Source: JAFLCA01 sp041907145
GTDB taxonomy: Bacteria > Bdellovibrionota_C > UBA2361 > JAFLCA01
Length of the DNA: 29,243 nucleotides
Reading direction: 5' to 3'
Assembly: GCA_041907145.1 (NCBI GenBank)
Contig: JAYRHW010000102.1
Coordinates: forward strand, 1 to 29,243
Within the stretch, counting starts at the first letter, position 1, and the number at the start of each line of letters is the position of its first letter. The notes under the pieces were generated by a model. That model was given only the letters and a program-made list of their open reading frames with translations. It was not told the origin of the DNA and did not search any database. Made by a program: the position numbers and the translations under genes. Shown here piece after piece: positions 1 to 6,804 of the stretch.

Positions 1-1662
1 GATTATTGGAGACGCAAGGAAGAAAAGAGTCCTTCCCGTTTGGCAACCGGCGACGCAGGACTGACCGCCGCTGGCTCCAGCTCTGGTCAGCTGCCCATTC
101 CAACTCCGGAAGGCGGACCAGTGCGCCCCGACCAGGGGATTTGCGCCTTAACCCGCGACGGCACGATTACCTTCATGAATCGCCGCTTCAAGGCCTATGC
201 CGGAGTCGGCGGCACAGAGGTTCTTGGCAAACGCATCGACAGCATCGGCCTATCGCCGGCGCTTAGCAAACACATCCTCGAGCTCGTCGAGAATACCTTG
301 AGTCGCGGGCCACGAGTGACTGAGCTTAAATTGAACCAACTCCCCGATCGCTTGCGTTACTATGAGATCGCTTCTCTAAAGCCGCAGGAACTCGAATACT
401 CCTCGCTTGATGGCGGGCCTAATTCAGTCATCATTACGCTTAAGGACATCACCGAACGGCGCACGATTGAATCGCATCTCCTGCAAAGCCAGAAATTATC
501 GTCACTGGGGAACCTCGTCACCAACATCGCACACTCGTTCAGCAATACCCTGACCGCGATTGTGGGCCTGTCGAGCTATGCTCGAGTCGCCAAGGACCCG
601 GCCAAGGTGAGCAGCTCGCTCGACAAAATTCTATCAGCCTCGCAAAGCGCAGGAGAGCTCGTCCGTCACTTGCTCGACTTCACCGCGGGCGGTCCAAGCC
701 ACATGAAGATAGAAAATTTTGGCGATGTGCTGACGACCCACATCGATATGCTGCGCAAGATCGTAGGGGAAAATTATGAGCTTGTGTACACCCCTTCCCT
801 GCAGGACGCCGGAGTAGAGTGCGATGGCAATCTAGTCATGCAAGTACTGACCAATCTGATCATGAATTCCCGCGAAGCCTATCAAGGCAAGCCCGGCACA
901 ATCGAAATCACTCTCGATAGCGAGGAGATGGACGCTGATGTCTGCAACCTGCACCCCGGCGCTCATCCCGGTAACTTTGCCCGCCTGCGGGTCAAGGATC
1001 GCGGCGTTGGCATGACTGCCGAGACAATGGCCAAGGCCTTCGAGCCCCTCTTCACCACGAAGCATGGCGGGCATACGGGGCTAGGACTATCAATTGTGCA
1101 TGCAATAGTTCGCGCGCATGACGGATTCCTCACGGTGGAAAGCTATCCGGGCAAGGGCACGACCGTGTCTCTGTACTTCCCGCTCCAGGAGCGCAAGGCC
1201 GAGCAAGAGTCCGAAAAGGCCTCGCCACTGATTCAAGATTCGGAACTACCCCGCGCCGTGAACAATGGTCATCAAGAATCAGTGCTCGTTGTCGAAGACG
1301 AAAAATCTGTTCGCGAACTGGTGGGCTCGATGCTATCGCTGCTCGGCTACGAGGTGACGACCTGCTGCAATGGACAGGAAGCGCTGGAACAGTGCGATAA
1401 GCGCAGCTTCGACCTCGTTCTTGTTGACATGATTATGCCGCGCATGCACGGTGTGGACTTCATCACCAGGCTCAAGGGCATACATAGCAGTGCAAAGGCC
1501 TTGATCATGACCGGCTACGGTGTCGGCAACGATTCAAAGTCCGAGGCGCCATGCGGGATTATTCCTAAGCCGTTCGACCTGGGCACCCTTGCACATGCCG
1601 TGCACAAAGCCTTGCATCCCGACGCTCGACAGCAGGAGAAAAGGGAGCCCCGCGTCCACTAA
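1..1662 (+). CDS. Hybrid histidine kinase (PAS-HisKA-HATPase-REC), 5' end uncertain
   Basis: Sensor kinase with a C-terminal receiver, expected to autophosphorylate and relay phosphate internally. It has no membrane segment, so it is probably cytoplasmic. Numbered from the TTG at base 40: PAS domain about 28-138; H-box NIAHSFSNTLTAI with His165; N-box around Asn276; G1 box DRGVGM (320-325); G2 box around HTGLGL (345-350); receiver about 413-525 with Glu419/Asp420, phospho-acceptor Asp463, Thr491 and Lys510. The overall plan resembles NtrB-like hybrid kinases. The residue after the histidine is Ser rather than the usual Asp/Glu, which may weaken autokinase activity. The frame is open to base 1 and the TTG at 40 has only a weak SD, so the true start may lie upstream of the window. 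A stand-alone receiver follows 76 bp downstream. Confidence 0.9.
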   Translation, partial: DYWRRKEEKSPSRLATGDAGLTAAGSSSGQLPIPTPEGGPVRPDQGICALTRDGTITFMNRRFKAYAGVGGTEVLGKRIDSIGLSPALSKHILELVENTLSRGPRVTELKLNQLPDRLRYYEIASLKPQELEYSSLDGGPNSVIITLKDITERRTIESHLLQSQKLSSLGNLVTNIAHSFSNTLTAIVGLSSYARVAKDPAKVSSSLDKILSASQSAGELVRHLLDFTAGGPSHMKIENFGDVLTTHIDMLRKIVGENYELVYTPSLQDAGVECDGNLVMQVLTNLIMNSREAYQGKPGTIEITLDSEEMDADVCNLHPGAHPGNFARLRVKDRGVGMTAETMAKAFEPLFTTKHGGHTGLGLSIVHAIVRAHDGFLTVESYPGKGTTVSLYFPLQERKAEQESEKASPLIQDSELPRAVNNGHQESVLVVEDEKSVRELVGSMLSLLGYEVTTCCNGQEALEQCDKRSFDLVLVDMIMPRMHGVDFITRLKGIHSSAKALIMTGYGVGNDSKSEAPCGIIPKPFDLGTLAHAVHKALHPDARQQEKREPRVH

Positions 1663-1738
1663 ACGGGCTCTCGACCTCGCCTCTAAAGGAATTTCGTAGA
1701 TCTGCCGATAGCTACGGTAGACCCTGATTCGGTCGGTT

Positions 1739-2107
1739 ATGCAGAGAATCTTTGTCGTTGATGATGATCCCGTCATTCGCATGCTCGTTACCGAGTATCT
1801 GCGGCATCACGGCCATAGTGTCGAGGTCATAGAATGCGGCCAGCATTGTCTAGAAAGGCTTCGCAGTGAAGTCCCAGACATTCTTGTGCTCGATATGATG
1901 ATGCCCGACATGAATGGTCAGGAAGTCCTACAGACACTGCGTGCCGATCCAAACACGGCGCGCCTTCCCGTCATTATGCTATCAGCCGATCGCCTCATGG
2001 CCGGAGAGGCCGGGGATGAGGTCAAAGCCGACTGTTACCTGCAAAAGCCATTCAACATCAAAGAATTTTTGGCTGCGATCGAATCCCTACAAGGGCTGCA
2101 CGTCTAA
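1739..2107 (+). CDS. Single-domain response regulator (CheY-like receiver)
   Basis: A 122-residue protein made only of a receiver domain. The acidic pocket is Asp8-Asp10, the phospho-acceptor is Asp52 in LVLDMMMPDMNG, the switch residue is Ser82 and the conserved lysine is Lys103 in QKPF. There is no output domain, so it probably works by protein contact or as a phosphorelay shuttle. It follows the hybrid kinase by 76 bp on the same strand, which makes that kinase the likely partner (inference). The ATG at 1739 has no strong SD; an AAAGGA at 1685 is too far away. Its stop overlaps the stop of the convergent metallophosphoesterase by 4 bp (2104-2107), leaving no room for a terminator between them. 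Confidence 0.93.
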   Translation: MQRIFVVDDDPVIRMLVTEYLRHHGHSVEVIECGQHCLERLRSEVPDILVLDMMMPDMNGQEVLQTLRADPNTARLPVIMLSADRLMAGEAGDEVKADCYLQKPFNIKEFLAAIESLQGLHV

Positions 2108-2937
2108 CTCTCTTCCGTCGAGAAAACTTCTCGAACGCGCTCAACTGATGAAGCCTTGCCCGAAGCGGGATCTATCGCAACGATGACGCCATTGATTTGA
2201 GCCCGGCCCGGCGCAACCTTATAGGAATGCGGCAGTCCTGTCAGGAACCGCGCAAGTGCTACTTCAGACGCCATGCCGATTACCCCATCGACCGGACCGC
2301 ACATCCCAAGATCCGAAATAAATCCCGTGCCGCCGCTCAGAACGCATTCGTCGGCGGTTTGCACATGCGTATGGGTACCAAACACCATCGAAGCGCGGCC
2401 GTCGAGATAGCGACCCATTGCGACTTTTTCTGAAGTCGCCCCCGCATGAAGATCGCAAATGCGTACTCGGCACTGCGCCAGCGGGCCGTTGAGGATCTCA
2501 TCTGCAATTTTGAAAGGACAATCGAGCGGCGAGTTGATATAAACGCGTCCCATCAAGTTAAAGAGCCCGAGACTTCCACCCTGCGCAAGAGGCCGCACGA
2601 GCCAGCCGCTGCCGAGCGCACCGGCTGGATAATTCGCCGGACGGATAATCCAGTCAGAGTTACGGGATAAATAATCTCCGATGCCGCTGCGTTGCCAGGT
2701 ATGGTCGCCCAGAGTCATGAGATCAACCCCTGACTCGCGAAGCTCCTTGGCACACTCAGGATCAATTCCCAGCCCACCGGAAGCGTTCTCTCCATTGGCA
2801 ATGACGAGGTCAATAGTCGAGCGCGATTTGACAGCCGCGATGAATTTAGCAACGGCGCGACGGCCGGGGCGGCCCACGATATCACCAAGACACAGCACCC
2901 GAAGCAGGACCGGCGCCGGCACATCACCACTACTCAT
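2104..2937 (-). CDS. ymdB: YmdB-family (TIGR00282) metallophosphoesterase
   Basis: 277 residues, close to the usual YmdB length. YmdB of Bacillus is a dinuclear-metal phosphodiesterase acting on cyclic nucleotides and affecting RNA turnover. Visible motifs: LGDIVGRPGR (Asp19), ANGENASGG (Glu50, Asn51), TLGDHTW (78-79), DLHAGATSEK (His164), and GTHTHVQTAD (His189, His191). In the Bacillus protein, as I recall it, the third motif is GNHTW and its Asn is a metal ligand; here it is Asp. The HAE of the next motif is HAG here. The ATG at 2937 is preferred because GAGG lies just upstream and because it overlaps the upstream ygfA stop by 8 bp (ATGAGTAG), a sign of translational coupling. In-frame codons further upstream lie inside ygfA. 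Confidence 0.9.
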   Translation of the reverse strand: MSSGDVPAPVLLRVLCLGDIVGRPGRRAVAKFIAAVKSRSTIDLVIANGENASGGLGIDPECAKELRESGVDLMTLGDHTWQRSGIGDYLSRNSDWIIRPANYPAGALGSGWLVRPLAQGGSLGLFNLMGRVYINSPLDCPFKIADEILNGPLAQCRVRICDLHAGATSEKVAMGRYLDGRASMVFGTHTHVQTADECVLSGGTGFISDLGMCGPVDGVIGMASEVALARFLTGLPHSYKVAPGRAQINGVIVAIDPASGKASSVERVREVFSTEES

Positions 2938-3556
2938 CCTCGTCCTCTTCGAAAGTAAAGCTCGTACGGGCATAGCCGCGCTCATGACATACCCAGTCCA
3001 TAAGCGTGTCATGGGACTCCGTCGGCACTAAATCTACCATCTGCAATGACCAGCAAATGCCGATTTTCACGGACTCCATCATCGGCCCACGAGAAAAGAA
3101 TCGATCATAGTAGCCGCTGCCTCGACCGAGTCGGCCCCCTTCCTTATCGAAGGCCAGTCCCGGGGTGATCACCACTGTCTGGCGAGCCCACTGCAAATCG
3201 TAGGTCTCACCGGACGCTGTGCCCGGCTCCGGAATTCCGAACGCGCCAGACTGCATCGATGTCAGCCAGTCCTTGCCGATCGAAACAAAGCTCATGGATT
3301 TGTCCGGTAGGGTTCGCGGCAGATAAATTTTACGGCGATCCAGTTGCTGATTGATGAAACTGGTCAGATCCACCTCACCGGGGAAGAACGATACCCATGC
3401 TAAAATGTGCTCGATGTCGTCGCTAATCTCGTTGTCGATCAGGGTGCATAGATGATTGGAAAGTTCGTGACTCGCAGCGACCAGCCAACGCCTATCCAAG
3501 CGCGCCAAAATTCGCTTCATTTCGCCGCGTAATTCCTTGCGCCGCTTGCCGCCCAC
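2930..3556 (-). CDS. ygfA: 5-formyltetrahydrofolate cyclo-ligase
   Basis: Converts 5-formyl-THF to 5,10-methenyl-THF using ATP, in one-carbon metabolism. The family signature is clear in PGLAFDKEGGRLGRGSGYYD, with a basic N-terminus (KRRKELRGEMKR) that contacts ATP in relatives, and a C-terminal THDTLMDW-like segment. With the GTG at 3556 the protein is 208 residues, near the usual 180-200. That start has AGGAG four bases upstream. The in-frame ATGs at 3601 and 3589 lack a good SD and add a Cys-rich leader unlike the family, but cannot be excluded. Translationally coupled to the metallophosphoesterase gene downstream. In many deltaproteobacteria, from memory, this gene sits with zapA, rny and ymdB; zapA and rny are missing here. 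Confidence 0.93.
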   Translation of the reverse strand: MGGKRRKELRGEMKRILARLDRRWLVAASHELSNHLCTLIDNEISDDIEHILAWVSFFPGEVDLTSFINQQLDRRKIYLPRTLPDKSMSFVSIGKDWLTSMQSGAFGIPEPGTASGETYDLQWARQTVVITPGLAFDKEGGRLGRGSGYYDRFFSRGPMMESVKIGICWSLQMVDLVPTESHDTLMDWVCHERGYARTSFTFEEDEDE

Positions 3557-3770
3557 ACAACTCCTGAAAGTGCAAAAACAGGCCTGCATCCACCCCGACA
3601 TTCGAATATTCGTTCTAGAATCGGCCTTGGTTTTAAGCTCGGGATCCTCATAGTTTAGAGTCGCCGAGCCGATTTGTAAACAAAGGCAGTGCTTGGTGTT
3701 AGAATCGTATTACAGGGTTTTTCAGTCATAAGTGTACGGGTTAGACGTCTCGTACGTAAGGAGTTCAGGT

Positions 3771-4445
3771 TTGTCGGGTAGCAGGTTTCGAACACGGTTG
3801 TTCGCCTTCCCTTTCGCGGTCACACTTCACGCATCGCTGTTTCTCGTCCCACAATCCTCTGCCGAAGATTTTCTCATGTGCCGCCAGGGCAGTACCCCAC
3901 CCTCGTTTCAGGATTCCAGCCAGTTTCGAATTTCAGGGTCGAATATCCAGGCAGTGTTCAAGAAGATTCTACACAGCTTTGCCGGCGATGACCTAAGCGC
4001 ATATTTCGGTATCGCTCCGAGCATCTTGTTGCTGCCAGGCACGGCCCCCAACGCATTCGTCAGCGATTCAGAGCATATCATCTTGACCCGCGGCCTCGTT
4101 CAGATCATTGAAAATCAGGACGAGCTGGCCTTTGTTGTCGCGCATGAACTTGGGCATCTGAAGCTGGGGCATCTGGTGCAAAATTCGAATGCTCTGCCAG
4201 CATTGGCTGAACGTACCGTCAGTCACCGCCAGTTAATCGAGAGAGAGCTTGATGCAGATAAATTTGCCGTAGATTTGCTCATGAAATCGGGCTTCAATCC
4301 GGGTTCAGGACTAAAGCTTCTTGGTAAGATATCAGCCTTTAGCGCCGGCGAAAGTGTGGTAGCGCAAAGCGCCTATCCGAGCCTCAATCTTCGCATCAGA
4401 GCCCTTTCCCAGGCCCTCTTTGCCCCCATTTGCGGCCCAGCCTAA
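3771..4445 (+). CDS. Secreted M48-family zinc metalloprotease
   Basis: 224 residues from the TTG at 3771. Zinc-protease motif HELGH gives ligands His125 and His129 with catalytic Glu126. A downstream ERELDAD supplies the third ligand at about Glu159, as in M48 (Ste24/HtpX/LoiP-type) peptidases. The start is chosen because AAGGAG (3758-3763) lies 7 bases before the TTG and because the protein then begins with a textbook signal peptide: basic SRFRTR, a hydrophobic LFAFPFAV...LFLV core and an SSA-ED cleavage site at about residue 31. The longer GTG start at 3732 would bury this signal. There are no further membrane segments, so it is probably periplasmic or outer-membrane associated, perhaps in envelope protein quality control (inference). 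A 213-bp spacer follows. Confidence 0.88.
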   Translation: MSGSRFRTRLFAFPFAVTLHASLFLVPQSSAEDFLMCRQGSTPPSFQDSSQFRISGSNIQAVFKKILHSFAGDDLSAYFGIAPSILLLPGTAPNAFVSDSEHIILTRGLVQIIENQDELAFVVAHELGHLKLGHLVQNSNALPALAERTVSHRQLIERELDADKFAVDLLMKSGFNPGSGLKLLGKISAFSAGESVVAQSAYPSLNLRIRALSQALFAPICGPA

Positions 4446-4658
4446 GGTCGGTCTCTAGGGACCTCCACGTGGCCTCCAAGGTCAATTATAGCAGCCCCCA
4501 GTGATTTCAATGGGTTAGAGCGGCAAGACTTTCAAAAGAATTCGCAGCTGTGCTTCGCATGCAATTAAGATTATTCGCGAATGCGTCGATACAAATTGGT
4601 AGGAAGCTAAGAGGTCGCAATTCTTGCTCTTCTCACCACTTTTCGAATTGAGACGAAA

Positions 4659-5420
4659 ATGTTCGGCGGCGATGACTCAAATCTAGTAATGACAGCGATG
4701 GAGCGCAGCAAAGCCTCCATCTTGATCGTAGAAGCAGATCCAAACGATCGAAATAATATGCGCACTGCCATTAAGGCCCTGGGCTATGGCGGTATCAGTG
4801 ACGTGCCCAACCACCTTTCGGCAATCGAAAAGATGGCTGCTCGACGCTTCACGCACATCATCTTCGATGCAAAGAAGACCAACATGCCGCCGCGAGAATT
4901 TTTACAGAAGGTTCTCGAAGCGGACAGCCAGACTATCGCGATCCCCTCGTCACGAGATCCGAACGTCGATGATGTCTTCGATTTGCTCATTCTCGGAGCG
5001 CGCGGATATTTGTGTAAGCCATTTACGAGCGATACCGTAGAAGCTGCGATATTGATGGCGACCAAGGGAGACCCGCTTTCCGACGCCGTGTTGCAGGCCA
5101 AAGATCGAAACGAGGCTCTCGTCGCTATCATGATGTCGAGTCTCGACAAAGCTGCAACGATTCTCCGACAGGCGACTCAATTTGAGACCGCCAAGCGGGA
5201 AATTCCCAAGGCTCTGGCTACGCTGCGGCGCTCGGCCGAACTCGCAAAAACCTTCGCTAAGGGCGGAGATCAGGGCTTGATGGAGGCTATGGAGAAATTC
5301 TGTATCGAACGCAGCAAGGGGCCGGCTACACGACTCGGCCGTCTGCGAAAGCGCCTTAAGACCACCCGCGTCGTTGATGAGAACGGCACTCCCATCGAAG
5401 GCGAGGAAGCTACCGAATAG
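4659..5420 (+). CDS. Response-regulator-like protein with unknown helical C-terminal domain
   Basis: 253 residues. Residues about 19-135 form a receiver: ILIVEADPND (Glu25, Asp27), phospho-acceptor Asp70 in HIIFDAKK, Ser97/98 as the switch position, and Lys120 in YLCKPF. The phosphorylation site is therefore intact. Residues about 140-235 are predicted to be mostly helical and rich in Ala, Lys and Arg, ending in a very basic ATRLGRLRKRLKTTR stretch and an acidic tail. I do not recognise this second domain; it is not a standard HTH, GGDEF or EAL output. No adjacent kinase is paired with it. The ATG at 4659 has only a weak GAGA upstream; in-frame ATGs at 4689 and 4698 are alternatives that still keep the receiver. 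Confidence 0.8.
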   Translation: MFGGDDSNLVMTAMERSKASILIVEADPNDRNNMRTAIKALGYGGISDVPNHLSAIEKMAARRFTHIIFDAKKTNMPPREFLQKVLEADSQTIAIPSSRDPNVDDVFDLLILGARGYLCKPFTSDTVEAAILMATKGDPLSDAVLQAKDRNEALVAIMMSSLDKAATILRQATQFETAKREIPKALATLRRSAELAKTFAKGGDQGLMEAMEKFCIERSKGPATRLGRLRKRLKTTRVVDENGTPIEGEEATE

Positions 5421-5547
5421 CCTGCCAGAGCCTGTACGAGCGACCCTAAACCCCGCATCTTGCCGATCCACGGGAAAGCATCGTTCAATACCATACAAGA
5501 GTAACAAATATGGCGTTTGGGCCCATAACGTCTATAGAAGGATCTAT

Positions 5548-6204
5548 TTGTCAGGCAGATTTTCCATGCTCCTCCGTTGGCGCCAATTTCTAGCGGCTTC
5601 CCTCCTGTGCCTCTGCGGCCCGCAGCCGCCGAGCTTTGCCGATCCACTTAGCGATCTCATCAACTCGCCGCAGATGAATAAATTCCAAGCCGGAGCCGGC
5701 CTTGATGACTTGTATGGGCCGCGCTATTTGAAGCAGGGATCAAACTTCGGCTCCGTGTTTATCGACAACGATGGGTTCGAGAGCTTACAACAATGGGCAA
5801 GCCCGCTTGAGGCCGGCTTCACCGGAGGTGCCATTGGTGGGTACAAGTCTACTGAATATGTGGAATCCTCTCGCATTTACCAGTCGGAAAAGGCCAGTGA
5901 AATTCGCGTGCGCATTCTGATCCCTCACCCTAAGTTTGTCCCCATGCTCAAGTACAATTTGATCAAGCCGTTCAGCGAAATTCAACCGCCAGAGCTCGAT
6001 ATCAATAACGAAGAGAACATCGACATCCGAGGGGACAAGGCCAGACTTTTCACCCACAAGGATGGGGCCTGTTCGCTACTTATCAACATCAGCAAATCGG
6101 GCCTGATTCAACTTTTCCAGCAGGAATGCTCAGGCTTGCACAATTTAGTGACGCTTGCCGAACTGCTTGATATCAAGCGCCTCGAGAGGAAGCTCGAGTC
6201 CTAG
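5548..6204 (+). CDS. Secreted protein of unknown function
   Basis: 218 residues from the TTG at 5548, which has AGAAGGA (5536-5542) five bases upstream. An ATG at 5566 is the alternative. The N-terminus is a signal peptide: basic LLRWRQ, hydrophobic FLAASLLCLCG, then PSFA-DP as a likely cleavage site at about residue 31. The mature part has no motif I recognise. It contains a Gly-rich stretch (FTGGAIGGYKS), a beta-rich segment (EIRVRILIPHPKFVP), and Cys residues near the C-terminus (GACSLL, QQECSG) that could pair in the periplasm. A function cannot be assigned. It is convergent with the small lipoprotein gene that follows. Confidence 0.72.
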   Translation: MSGRFSMLLRWRQFLAASLLCLCGPQPPSFADPLSDLINSPQMNKFQAGAGLDDLYGPRYLKQGSNFGSVFIDNDGFESLQQWASPLEAGFTGGAIGGYKSTEYVESSRIYQSEKASEIRVRILIPHPKFVPMLKYNLIKPFSEIQPPELDINNEENIDIRGDKARLFTHKDGACSLLINISKSGLIQLFQQECSGLHNLVTLAELLDIKRLERKLES

Positions 6205-6222
6205 GATCCAATTTTCTAATTG

Positions 6223-6258
6223 GGCCTCTGCACATTTAAAAATCAGTGCGAGGAGGCC
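6223..6258. other. Hairpin between convergent genes
   Basis: GGCCTC (6223-6228) pairs with GAGGCC (6253-6258), and GCAC (6230-6233) with GTGC (6246-6249), leaving an AT-rich 12-base loop and a small asymmetric internal loop. It lies between the convergent stops at 6204 and 6286. It might end transcription from either side, but neither flank has a T-run, so the terminator role is only a possibility. Confidence 0.35.
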
Positions 6259-6285
6259 ACCCAGTATCACGAACGCCTGCGGGCC

Positions 6286-6714
6286 TTACTCAACTGCAAA
6301 GTGAGTGGTCTCGAGTTCGCTTGCTAGGAGTGAATACGTGCGGGCTACTAATAATCTCGGCGCAGCACTGGCCTGAGCAGTGGGAAGCATGCGGTACTGA
6401 GTGACGATTTCCGCGAGTGCGGGGCGCGCAGTATATCCAGCATGAGAAATCAAAGAAGAAAGTAAATCCGCCACCTCGCCTGCGGTCTTTGCTGACTGTG
6501 GAGTCGCAGCGCCCGCCAGTTGCTCCAAGCGGCCAGGAATTTCCTTCAGAATAGCAGCCTGGGTTTGCGGAATGCTCGCGCCCTGCGCGTTCGTAAAGCG
6601 CTGCTTGGAGCTCTGCAAAACGTCATCAAGCGTGCGCGTCTCGCCCCGCGGTCCGCAAGCACTTATCGAACACGACAATCCCAAAACGAGTAGATTTTTG
6701 AGGTAGGTAGACAT
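6286..6714 (-). CDS. Small putative lipoprotein
   Basis: 142 residues from the ATG at 6714. The start MSTYLKNLLVLGLSCSISAC is a lipoprotein signal with lipobox ISAC and Cys20 as the acylated residue. GGAAG lies nine bases upstream of this ATG; the earlier ATG at 6735 has no SD. The mature region is helical, Ala-rich and Gln/Glu-rich (QTQAAILKEIPGRLEQLAGAA; AGEVADLLSSLISHAG), without catalytic motifs. I do not recognise a family. It lies 90 bp downstream of the REC-PAS histidine kinase on the same strand and may be co-transcribed with it. Confidence 0.72.
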   Translation of the reverse strand: MSTYLKNLLVLGLSCSISACGPRGETRTLDDVLQSSKQRFTNAQGASIPQTQAAILKEIPGRLEQLAGAATPQSAKTAGEVADLLSSLISHAGYTARPALAEIVTQYRMLPTAQASAAPRLLVARTYSLLASELETTHFAVE

Positions 6715-6804
6715 ACGTAGGCGCTTCCAAAGCATTAAACTGCACTCATCAAATCGATTTTTACCGCCCCAGTCAATAAGATCAATCGGGGGCCTTAGGA
6801 CAGC

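Noticed and set aside
1645..1670. GAGCCC/GGGCTC hairpin over the end of the hybrid kinase gene as a terminator
   Set aside because: It overlaps the stop codon, has a 14-base loop and no T-run, and the receiver gene follows closely on the same strand.
3557..3770. Possible 6S RNA next to the 5-formyltetrahydrofolate cyclo-ligase gene
   Set aside because: ssrS often precedes this gene in proteobacteria, but I see no long imperfect hairpin with a central bubble here, and the space is shared with the divergent protease promoter.
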